Origin: Firmicutes bacterium UBA3941
GTDB lineage: Bacteria; Bacillota; Clostridia; Caldicoprobacterales; UBA3941
Direction: 5' to 3'
Assembly (NCBI GenBank): GCA_002385665.1
Contig: DGDX01000096.1
Span: 464 to 18,600 of the forward strand
Length of the DNA stretch: 18,137 bases
Each line of letters starts with the position of its first letter. Within the stretch, counting starts at the first letter, position 1. The notes below the pieces were generated by a model that saw only the letters and a program-made list of their open reading frames with translations, searched no databases and was not told where the DNA came from. The translations under genes and the position numbers were made by a program. This document shows positions 7,249 to 14,651 of this stretch, piece after piece.

Positions 7249-8280
7249 TTAATCCAGATTATCTATCTCTTCAATAGATGGGATCACCAAATAATCCCCC
7301 ACCTTGAGGGCCTTTTGATCCTTGATTTTATTTACCTTGGCCAATGCCTGGTTATACCTGTCGGTCCCATAAAATCTTTGACTGATCTTATATAGGTTGT
7401 CACCGCTTTGGATTATATACACAGTAGCCCCGGTTGAAACGGCGCCATTGGGCTGTTGCGATGCTTCCCCCTGCTCAAGTTCCTGCTCCAGATCTTCTAT
7501 TCTTTGTTCCAGAACCTCTATCTCCCGCTGCTTATCTTCCAGTTCAGTTTCAAGGTCGGCTATTCTGGCCAGGTAGTGATCTGAATTGGGTTCTTCTTTG
7601 GTACTGGAACCCTGGGTATCCCCGGCGATGTTTAGATTGTCCTTTGGGATAGAATGATCCCCACCATATTGTCCGGACAAGTATACCGTAAGAATTATAA
7701 TGATGGCACCAATCAGGCCTATTATCATTTTTTTCTGATTGTCCAGTACGGTTTGGCCAGCTTCCCGGGATCCATCATCCCAGTACTCATAGTATCCACT
7801 GCAGAGCTTAAGCTTGTCACCCTCCCAATAAAAGAAGTTGCTGATCTCATTGGCATTATCCAGCAGATAAAGTACATGCCAGGATTTTATAAACAGTTCC
7901 TGATGGATGCGCTGGTCCTGTTCTGTAAGCATTGCCCCCCAACCCTTGCGCACGCCATACCAGCCAACAATCTCCTGGGTTGGAAATGTGTTGAATGCCT
8001 TGTTTTGCACGGTTTCCCATCTCTTAGCCGAAAATGCCTTGGGCTCCTGGTCAGGATTAATCCTGCCAAGTGGCATTATATGGTTTATATGTACGATATA
8101 ACGGTTGTTTGCCTTAATCTTGCTGCCCAGCAGCAAACCATAAGTCCTGGATAGGATAGGGTTCCTGGCCTTGCTGAATATGGTATCCTTTAGACTTTGA
8201 TGGACGAATATCAAAATACCATCCTCATCCACGTTGCCAACTTCTATGTAATTATAGTCATTAGAGTTTAGAACATCCAT
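7249..8280 (-). CDS. pseudo-MPN/JAMM - transmembrane - coiled-coil - LysM protein
   Basis: A 343-residue protein of unusual layout. Residues about 20-150 follow the MPN (Mov34/JAMM) fold: YGLLLGS, then GWYGVRKGWGAMLTEQD at 106-122, then IHQELF. In active JAMM peptidases this block reads GWYHSHP...LSxxD, so both zinc histidines are replaced (by G and R) and the serine by T. Only the aspartate (D122) remains, and the upstream catalytic glutamate is also absent. A transmembrane helix lies at about 185-202, an acidic coiled coil at about 235-271, and a C-terminal LysM domain at about 287-335 (YIIQSGDNLYKISQRFYG). LysM binds peptidoglycan, so the MPN part is inferred to be cytoplasmic and the LysM part outside. 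The ATG at 8280 has AAGGAAGG upstream and is preferred over the ATG at 8316. Function unknown; a scaffold linking a cytoplasmic partner to the wall is my inference. Confidence 0.8.
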   Translation of the reverse strand: MDVLNSNDYNYIEVGNVDEDGILIFVHQSLKDTIFSKARNPILSRTYGLLLGSKIKANNRYIVHINHIMPLGRINPDQEPKAFSAKRWETVQNKAFNTFPTQEIVGWYGVRKGWGAMLTEQDQRIHQELFIKSWHVLYLLDNANEISNFFYWEGDKLKLCSGYYEYWDDGSREAGQTVLDNQKKMIIGLIGAIIIILTVYLSGQYGGDHSIPKDNLNIAGDTQGSSTKEEPNSDHYLARIADLETELEDKQREIEVLEQRIEDLEQELEQGEASQQPNGAVSTGATVYIIQSGDNLYKISQRFYGTDRYNQALAKVNKIKDQKALKVGDYLVIPSIEEIDNLD

Positions 8281-8315
8281 TTTCTGCCTTCCTTTGCTTT
8301 CATTCTTCTCTCTCA

Positions 8316-8335
8316 TTTTATACTATTTTATACTA
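8316..8335 (-). repeat. 10-base perfect tandem repeat upstream of the MPN-LysM gene
   Basis: Two adjacent copies of TAGTATAAAA on the minus strand, each with a -10-like TATAAA, 36 bases before the chosen start at 8280. They may form overlapping -10 elements. No clear -35 box accompanies them. Confidence 0.6.
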
Positions 8336-8401
8336 AAAATCGACAGCTAAGATATTATTCCTTTTTCGCCCTTATCATTGTAAATATAGAAGCTTTATAG
8401 C

Positions 8402-8442
8402 AAAAAAATGATAGGAGCTCGCCAAAACTATCCTATCATTTT
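8402..8442 (-). terminator. intrinsic terminator behind the G5-domain gene
   Basis: A perfect 12-base-pair stem (8431-8442 with 8405-8416) has a 14-base loop. On the minus strand it is followed by an unbroken run of seven T, of which four belong to the stem. It lies 47 bases after the stop at 8489. It should also insulate the MPN-LysM gene from upstream transcription. Confidence 0.8.
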
Positions 8443-8488
8443 ACGGTTGTTGTATTTATTTGTTTTTATATAGTCAACAGCTTTTTCC

Positions 8489-9744
8489 TTATGGAGATCC
8501 AAACCCTATACCGTCGCCTGGTTTTCCTTCTATTGGCTTGATAAAGTCAACAGAGAATCTTTTCCCTGTATGATCTATGGGGAATACATCAAATCCATGG
8601 TTGTACCATTTGCTGTTTTTGTTATTGCTTTGCTGTTCAGCCCAATTTATCGCTTCCTTAGAAGAGCTAAAGGTCTTACCTGAATTACCCAGTGGCAGCA
8701 GCGTTCCGACCTTTACAATCTTATCCTGCAGTTTTCGTACCGTCTTAGTGCTAAAATCTACAGATAGGCGAATATCAAATAAATATTTTTCAGTTTTTAT
8801 ATGCTGGATTATTCCGTCTACTCCTTCCTGGACTACTACTTTTTTCCCTGCTTTCATGGTTTCATCTGGTTTTTCTACGACACTAAATTCTTCAATTTCT
8901 TCGCCCAGGATTGCTTCCTTATATGTATAATCTACCTTTACCTGCTTTTTTGACAGCTCTTTACCAAGCATATTAATCTTTATTTCGTAGAAATATCCCT
9001 CTTCATTCCGTGTCTCGATTTTATAATAGGTTATAACCTCATTAGGATCTGTGCTTTCATATCTCTTTGAGAAAGGCTTCCCTTCTCTGGTGTATCCGGT
9101 CACATTGACTCTATAATAGTATCTTCGGGAGCGGGGTCAGTAGCAACGATTTCTTCACCCTCTCCTACAAGCCTTCGCGATACCTCTTTCCCCGTAAAAG
9201 TCATTGTTATTTCATACCTATTGATCTTATTACCTTCACGCACATCTTTATAATACTTAAAGGTGTCATTAGGGTTGCTGCTGGAAAAAGTTTTTGTATA
9301 AGGCTTACCGTCTATTGTATTGGCACTGATTGTAATACTATAAACTGGTTCCTCTTCACCTTGAGGGCTTGTTATTTTTTCAACTTGGGGTTTTGAGCTG
9401 ACAGGAGATGTTTCTTCTCCATTGTTCTCTACTACATCATTGTTGCTGGAATCGCTTACTGATTGGTCATTGAGTTCAGAATTGCTTGCTTCATGTACTA
9501 ATACTTGTTCAGGTTCATGTTCAGCATTTTCAGTTTCATCCTCATCTGCTGTTTCAAGTGCAATATCGCTTTTTCCCAGATCGCTAAGGATCTGTTCATT
9601 ATTTTCTGTAGCATAATCATCTCGTGATACTGATGAATTCTTTTGCACCCCTATACCATAGATTATTAATGCTATTACTATAGCAAGGAAAACTGGGATT
9701 ACTAGTGTTTTTCTCCTAATTATATTTTTTATCTTCTCCTTCAT
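8489..9744 (-). pseudogene. membrane-anchored G5-domain repeat protein, split by a frameshift
   Basis: Two abutting frames, 9744-9100 (214 residues) and 9103-8489 (204 residues), look like one gene of about 418 residues. The first part has a basic N-terminus, a transmembrane helix at about 14-31, a long Ser/Asn/Glu-rich linker, and a repeat beginning YSITISANTIDGKPYTK. The second part begins with a second copy of that repeat (VTGYTREGKPFSKRYESTDPNE). The matching residues YRVN lie upstream of its GTG in a frame the first part does not use. One extra T in ATTATA near 9113-9116 would join DTI to YRVNVTGYT. After the repeats comes a G5 domain (KKVVVQEGVDG ... KIVKVGTLL), a wall-associated module, then about 60 residues I do not recognise. 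GAGGAGG precedes the ATG at 9744. It could be real decay, a sequencing error, or two coupled genes (GTGA overlap). Its position among envelope genes fits a wall-binding role. Confidence 0.72.
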
Positions 9745-9798
9745 GCCTAGCCTCCTCTACTCGGTCCAAGACTAATTAATATATTCATACTTAATGGT

Positions 9799-9826
9799 GT
9801 CATAAATTAATAAAGTATATTCTCAA
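9799..9826 (-). promoter_or_regulatory. possible sigma-A promoter of the G5-domain gene
   Basis: On the minus strand TTGAGA (9821-9826) and TATGAC (9799-9804) are 16 bases apart, about 55 bases before the start at 9744. Both boxes match the consensus only partly (five and four of six), so this is a tentative call. Confidence 0.3.
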
Positions 9827-9981
9827 CTAACGCCATGTAGCGTCAAGTTTATCCACAAATAATCAGCTTGTGATCAGCTGGCAATCCTTTATTGTTTATA
9901 TCGTTATGTATAGGGATTTCACAATCAGCTTTAATACTTTTATTTTCGTTATGGTTGTGTATTGTTTATTGGGAAGTATCT

Positions 9982-10677
9982 CTATTCTCCCAGTGCCACT
10001 ATTTCTTCATAAAGTATCATGGTTTTCCCCGAAAATATATTGCAATGGTAATGCCCAAAATACCAAGTTTCATAGTTTAGATTATCTTCAATATAATCGA
10101 GCCACTCTTCAGTAGACTTGTCCACCTGACTTTGGTCCATGTCAGGCAGGAATTTTTCATAGGGTAAATACTTTAATGGGCCTGTATGGGATAATGCATA
10201 ATCCACTTTCCAACCAACTGCTTCCAGTTTATTTTCAACATATTTCTTTGTATATTTATCCGGTTGCTCTGATTCAAACCAAGCTAGTCTGAAGTATAGC
10301 CTATAATACTTATCAATACTATATGCTCCGCCTATTGCTATCGCTTTTCTTCCGTCAAAATCGTAAATCTCTCCATCTTTTGCAAAAAGAATGTTTGGGT
10401 AATCTTCTTCAAAGAAGACAAGTCCTCCCCTCCACATCTTTTCGGTATAACTATCAATAAATTCAGGACGTTCCTCGTGGTTGCCATGTATACAAAGCAA
10501 TGTGATTGGAAGCTGGCTCAATTCCTCTTTTATTTCATCATCCCTGTCATCCAAATAATAATTAATGCCTACATCTCCCAGAATAATCAAAATGTCATCT
10601 TCAGTTGTTCCGTATTCTTCGCAAAACTCTTCAACTCTTGCAAAATCTCTATGAGTATCCCCGGTTATATATACCAT
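9982..10677 (-). CDS. calcineurin-like metallophosphoesterase
   Basis: A 231-residue cytoplasmic enzyme with the full set of two-metal phosphoesterase motifs: GDTH (residues 6-9), GDVGIN (34-39), GNHE (65-68), a histidine at 164 in LSHTGP, and GHYH (208-211). Family members hydrolyse phosphomonoesters or phosphodiesters, and the substrate here is unknown. The variable middle (about 100-150) is rich in aromatic residues. The ATG at 10677 has AAGGTGG five bases upstream. An in-frame GTG at 10686 overlaps that ribosome binding site and was rejected. The gene stands alone, more than 230 bases from either neighbour, in AT-rich sequence unlike the flagellar genes. Confidence 0.9.
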   Translation of the reverse strand: MVYITGDTHRDFARVEEFCEEYGTTEDDILIILGDVGINYYLDDRDDEIKEELSQLPITLLCIHGNHEERPEFIDSYTEKMWRGGLVFFEEDYPNILFAKDGEIYDFDGRKAIAIGGAYSIDKYYRLYFRLAWFESEQPDKYTKKYVENKLEAVGWKVDYALSHTGPLKYLPYEKFLPDMDQSQVDKSTEEWLDYIEDNLNYETWYFGHYHCNIFSGKTMILYEEIVALGE

Positions 10678-11096
10678 GGCAACCACCTTGCTTTTCTTTT
10701 TTTATAAACCTCGTCCTACTCTGTCTGTTACCAATTACTTTCTTGTATTACCGTAATCTATTAATCTTTGTATCTTTATACAAATTGTTTAATAATGTCA
10801 TATTATACCATTACATTAGCATCAATGCAAATTGAATAAAACCGGACTTTATGTACTAATACATTATCCTTACATCCACTATTTCATAAAGCTATATGTA
10901 ATACAATTTGGTATATCAGAACTGTTACTGGGGAGGATGGATTTGTGGAGGCAGATTATATTAAGGCCGCTTCCCGATGTAATTTGGAAGCTGCCTTAAT
11001 AAATCATCCTCCTATATAAAGATGCAACTTAGCGCTCATTAGGTATTACCAGTATATATTTGACTGTATAATGGGTTGGATTATTGCCAGAGCCCC
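10678..11096. other. 419-base AT-rich gap
   Basis: No open frame with a ribosome binding site was found on either strand. Apart from the long inverted repeat at 10932-11012 the sequence is AT-rich and shows no recognisable RNA gene or promoter pair. Confidence 0.5.
10932..11012. repeat. long imperfect inverted repeat
   Basis: The right arm (10986-11012) reversed reads GGAGGATGATTTATTAAGG followed by CAGCTTCC. The left arm (10932-10974) has the same sequence with one extra G, one C/T change and a 15-base insertion at 10945-10959. The inner stem alone is 16 pairs with one mismatch and an 11-base loop. Neither side ends in a run of T, so it is not a standard terminator, although it lies 85 bases after the ABC permease stop. 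It could be a decayed miniature element or an RNA-stabilising hairpin. Confidence 0.7.
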
Positions 11097-12671
11097 CTAT
11101 GGCAGTTCAGGAGCTTTAAACAGGCCGGTCCCTATCCACATAAAGAGCAGAATCAGAACAACATTGACCGCCGCTGAAGTACAGAGTCCCAGGGCATAAT
11201 TGCCTGTTGCCATAGAAATCATTACTGCAGGAGTTACAGCAATAAAAATGATGACCATGAGCAGGAAGATACGAAAGAATATCCGCAGGATGTTTGCGTG
11301 AATCTTTCCAAACATCCGCCTGACGACCAGATCTGAGTATAAAAACACCGTTCCTATAGCTGTATACGCCAATATGGCTGAAAGGGTAAGGGAAAGAGCC
11401 GTCCTCAATATGACCCCGATAATTCCAAAGATCAGAATCCCCTCAATAAAGGTATATATAACTCCTGCCAGGGTGGAGGCCAGCATTTTCTTAAATGGGG
11501 TTGCAGGGATGAGATAGATATAATGATAGGCTATATCACTCTCCCAGGCCGTAGCCGCAGATAAAATAAGCATGAGGTAGGCAGAAACTCCCAGGATCCC
11601 CAGCATTAATTCCGTGCCGTCCACCGGGATTGCCAGTGCTGCTATTGCGGCACCGACAGCCATGATTATGGTCCTGGTAGGGAGCAGCAAAACCCCCTTC
11701 TTCCTCTTCTCCAGGATCTGCTTTTGAAAGATGGCTAAACTGCCTTCCAGGGTGAATTTGGCATCAACCTTTCTATACCTTCGGATTGCCTTGAACTGTC
11801 CATTGGACTGGGCTGCCTTTCCTTGCCTGGAGGCTTGAAGCATGGCCTCTTTCAGCTCGGTTCCGGCCAGAACATTCTCATAATAGTCTGTGTCCATAAG
11901 ATAGATACGGACAAAGGCAGCTATGGTTATCACCAGGGTGAAAAGGATATACAGCCATATCTCCGTAGTCACGCCCGTGAATACGCCCATAAGTATTTCC
12001 CGGAACCATCCAAGGAGAGGTATAAACTTTATGTAATCATGGGAGAGCCATCCGGTAATACTGTCCAGGACATTGCCGGTTTTGAAGGTGTTTACTATGA
12101 TGGGCAAAATCAGGGCAATTACAAAACCATAAATAATTTTCCTAACCGCAGTTACCCTCTCAGGTTTCCTGGATACATAGGTATACAGCAACATTCCAAG
12201 AAGGGAAGTGACTGTAACAAGCAGCATGTAGGCTGCCATCAGGATCCATCCGGCCCCGTCAGTCAAGCCAAAGCTTCTCTTCCAATTCGGATACTGCAGT
12301 CCCACATAGAGCATTACCATAATGCTGAGTGCCAGCTGCTTGATAAACCCATAGATCAGGATATATCCGGCCTTTATAGGGGCCGTAAAGAGCATATTTA
12401 CATCGGCCATCCTGAAAAAGGAGGCCCCATTCAGGGATGATAGAGAGGATATTACAAATAAAAATACCGTATAGCCCATAAAGACAGCTTTGAAAACGTC
12501 CGGATTTACATTTAGGGACCCGGTCCTCTGGCCCGATGACCCCGAAAGAAGAGATGGGATAATGATAAAGCCGCCAATTATAACATAAGCTATCAATGGA
12601 CCCGGCTTTCTAAAGAGCCCTTTAACTGTGTTTTTGAAGGATTTCCTGAGAATATAGATTAAGGGACTCAT
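11097..12671 (-). CDS. ABC exporter membrane subunit
   Basis: A 524-residue polytopic membrane protein, the permease partner of the ATPase encoded just before it. It begins MSPLIYILRKSFKNTVKGLF, with a short amphipathic stretch before the first helix. I see roughly twelve hydrophobic segments in two groups, split by a basic cytoplasmic loop at about 270-325 (QASRQGKAAQSNGQFKAIRR). This matches the putative ABC exporter permeases of Firmicutes, whose cargo is unknown. The ATG at 12671 overlaps the ATPase stop by four bases (ATGA), so translation is coupled. No extracellular domain or peptidase motif is visible, so a lantibiotic or peptide role cannot be inferred. Confidence 0.85.
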   Translation of the reverse strand: MSPLIYILRKSFKNTVKGLFRKPGPLIAYVIIGGFIIIPSLLSGSSGQRTGSLNVNPDVFKAVFMGYTVFLFVISSLSSLNGASFFRMADVNMLFTAPIKAGYILIYGFIKQLALSIMVMLYVGLQYPNWKRSFGLTDGAGWILMAAYMLLVTVTSLLGMLLYTYVSRKPERVTAVRKIIYGFVIALILPIIVNTFKTGNVLDSITGWLSHDYIKFIPLLGWFREILMGVFTGVTTEIWLYILFTLVITIAAFVRIYLMDTDYYENVLAGTELKEAMLQASRQGKAAQSNGQFKAIRRYRKVDAKFTLEGSLAIFQKQILEKRKKGVLLLPTRTIIMAVGAAIAALAIPVDGTELMLGILGVSAYLMLILSAATAWESDIAYHYIYLIPATPFKKMLASTLAGVIYTFIEGILIFGIIGVILRTALSLTLSAILAYTAIGTVFLYSDLVVRRMFGKIHANILRIFFRIFLLMVIIFIAVTPAVMISMATGNYALGLCTSAAVNVVLILLFMWIGTGLFKAPELP

Positions 12672-13366
12672 TGTGTCCCTCCTGTAGCCGCAAAGTACCG
12701 TTCTTCTATTTCTTCCTCATCCCCTACCTGGCTTCTGAGGATGTTGCTTACGATCTTCCCCTTATTCATAATGAGAATCCTGTCCCAAACCTCTTTGATG
12801 GTGTCTATGATATGGGTACTGACAAGTATTGAACACCCCTGCTCTTTCAACTCCATAATAAGCTTTTTAAACTCCTTGATGGCTTTGGGGTCAAGCCCGA
12901 TCATGGGCTCATCAAACAGGACCACCCTGGGCCTTATAATTACACCACAGCAGATGCTGACCTTTTGCTGCATGCCCTTGGATAATTCCCTACCCAGCTT
13001 ATCGGTTTTATCGCTTAGATCAAACCTTTCAAAGAGCTCCCCGGCATAATCCTCATAATCCTTTAGCCTGTAAGCCTTGGCGATAAAGTTTATATGCTCC
13101 TCTACCGTCAAGGAGTCGAAGAGGGCTGCCGTTTCAGGAACATAGCCCAGGATTTGCTTGGCCTCTATCCCCTTGTTCACATGACCCCCGACGGTAATCT
13201 CCCCATCATACTGCAGGAGGCCGGCGATGCATTTTATAATGGTGCTCTTCCCTGCCCCGTTGGGACCCAACAGCACCGCTATCTCGCCCTGGTCTACTTC
13301 AAAGCTCATATGATCCACAGCCAGTACCTTGCCATACTTCTTTGTTACATCTTTTACTTTCAGCAT
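12668..13366 (-). CDS. ABC transporter ATP-binding protein
   Basis: A 232-residue nucleotide-binding subunit that powers the permease encoded immediately after it. Walker A is GPNGAGKST (34-42). The Q-loop position reads YVPE, with glutamate in place of glutamine, as often seen in exporters of this type. The signature is LSKGMQQK (128-135), Walker B with the catalytic glutamate is VVLFDEP (148-154), and the switch histidine is H185 in STHI. The C-terminal tail after 200 is short and acidic. The start at 13366 follows GGGGGA, and a sigma-A-like promoter lies about 40 bases upstream. It looks catalytically complete. Confidence 0.94.
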   Translation of the reverse strand: MLKVKDVTKKYGKVLAVDHMSFEVDQGEIAVLLGPNGAGKSTIIKCIAGLLQYDGEITVGGHVNKGIEAKQILGYVPETAALFDSLTVEEHINFIAKAYRLKDYEDYAGELFERFDLSDKTDKLGRELSKGMQQKVSICCGVIIRPRVVLFDEPMIGLDPKAIKEFKKLIMELKEQGCSILVSTHIIDTIKEVWDRILIMNKGKIVSNILRSQVGDEEEIEERYFAATGGTQ

Positions 13367-13405
13367 ACCGTTCCCCCAATTTATCCAATATTATCCTTGT
13401 TTTCT

Positions 13406-13434
13406 ATTGTATAATAGATAGGTATTACAATCAA
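13406..13434 (-). promoter_or_regulatory. sigma-A-like promoter of the ABC exporter operon
   Basis: On the minus strand TTGATT (13429-13434) and TACAAT (13406-13411) are 17 bases apart. The -10 box lies inside an inverted repeat, TCTATTGTATAATAGA (13404-13419), which could be an operator or simply reflect AT-rich composition. Confidence 0.5.
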
Positions 13435-13527
13435 TGTATATTCCATACCTATGTTAAGGTTTGGTTTTTAATTGTAGAAAAAGGGTACGCATCAGAAGCA
13501 GAATAGAATCAGGCGCAGAGAATGAAG

Positions 13528-14382
13528 TTAGTCTATTGCACATTCTGCAGTTAAAATTGCATGATCCGGCAATCCAACCGCTTCAGTTTTCAGGTCTTTT
13601 GCTGTCAACTTTCCATAACCATTTTTTTCGTTGACAAAACTCCAGTCGTATTTCGCATACATCTTATACCCCCTTTTCCTGCTTAAGTCGTCTTCGCTAT
13701 TTTTAAGAATTTTTACATTCCTGACAGCAATAAGGTCTATTACCGCCTCACCTTCGGGACGCTCTATTGTGGGTTTTGGTACATAGCTCCATCTGGATGG
13801 GTGAATATACATAGGATTATTCACAGAATGAAAATCATTATACCTGGGGGCATATACCTCCACAATGCTTCCCAACTTCTGTTGAACAGGTTTGGGCCAT
13901 TCATTAAAATCACCAATACAAATAACTCTGGCATGCTCCGGTAAACTATTCAAATGATCCCGAAGGGCCTTAAACTGAGGGGTATGATTACTGTCCCTGA
14001 TCCTTATACCAATAATGTATAGAGGTTTATCCTTTTCCCCATTAAGTCTAACTTGCAGAAAATTAGGCCTGTCTTCTACCACAGTATTCATGTCGGCAGA
14101 TGCCTGATATGAATCTGCCTTTAATTCCCTTCTATCTTTCTTGATAGCAATCAGGATGCCGTTTTCCCCAGGTACATATGTAGAAAACAAGGTGTACCTT
14201 TTCTCCAATATACTTCTAATGTAATCCCAGCCATCGCTAATTACAAATTCGGTTAGGACAACAATATCCGCATCCTGATTCATGAGTTCGCCGGCAATAA
14301 AGGGTGGCATTTGATAGTTGCCGAATCCGGCAGCACCGTGTATATTCCATCCCAGTACTTTTATGTTGCGATCCCCTGACAT
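13528..14382 (-). CDS. endonuclease/exonuclease/phosphatase (EEP) family enzyme
   Basis: A 284-residue protein with the EEP fold motifs in order: GWNIHG (N13), VVLTE (E45), IGDFNEWP (D158, N160), VIDLIAV (D216) and the terminal PDHAIL (D273, H274). The family includes DNase I, exonuclease III and inositol phosphatases; this one is a soluble cytoplasmic protein of unknown substrate. All catalytic positions appear intact. The ATG at 14382 has GGGGAGG upstream and directly precedes the first strand. An ATG 45 bases further upstream lacks a ribosome binding site. It is divergent from the LRR-PHP gene, with 269 bases between the two starts. Similar stand-alone proteins are found in accessory and defence regions, which fits the HsdR gene nearby, but that link is inference. 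Confidence 0.85.
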   Translation of the reverse strand: MSGDRNIKVLGWNIHGAAGFGNYQMPPFIAGELMNQDADIVVLTEFVISDGWDYIRSILEKRYTLFSTYVPGENGILIAIKKDRRELKADSYQASADMNTVVEDRPNFLQVRLNGEKDKPLYIIGIRIRDSNHTPQFKALRDHLNSLPEHARVICIGDFNEWPKPVQQKLGSIVEVYAPRYNDFHSVNNPMYIHPSRWSYVPKPTIERPEGEAVIDLIAVRNVKILKNSEDDLSRKRGYKMYAKYDWSFVNEKNGYGKLTAKDLKTEAVGLPDHAILTAECAID

Positions 14383-14481
14383 GCAAATTACCTCCCCGTT
14401 TTCATGTACACTCCTTACATTATACATTTATCCCATGGAAACAACATCAACATATTAATCATTGTTTTGGACTTTTTTTCT

Positions 14482-14509
14482 TTTACCGGTTGAAATTCTG
14501 TGATATGAT
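14482..14509 (+). promoter_or_regulatory. possible promoter of the LRR-PHP gene
   Basis: TTTACC (14482-14487) and TATGAT (14504-14509) are 16 bases apart on the plus strand, with a second -10-like TACAAT at 14511-14516. The boxes are partial matches, and the start codon is about 140 bases further on. Confidence 0.3.
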
Positions 14510-14651
14510 GTACAATACAGAAAAAGATAATTGGGAATCAAGTCAGGAGATATCAGGCAACACTAGTTAAATACATTACAGACATTTCGACAGGATACAT
14601 GGTTCCTTTTGTATCAAGCCAATAGAATTTACAGAAAATCAGGTGTATGCC

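Noticed and set aside
9100-9106. ATGTGA/GTGA overlap read as two translationally coupled genes, or as a programmed frameshift
   Set aside because: The residues before the GTG (YRVN) continue the repeat homology, which favours one broken gene. There is no slippery heptamer at the switch, so programmed frameshifting is unlikely.
11823-12440. 205-codon plus-strand open frame
   Set aside because: It is antisense to the ABC permease, with composition typical of a reversed hydrophobic coding strand.
14507-14569. Small plus-strand peptide of 20 residues starting MMYNTEKDNW
   Set aside because: It has no ribosome binding site and overlaps the candidate promoter of the LRR-PHP gene.
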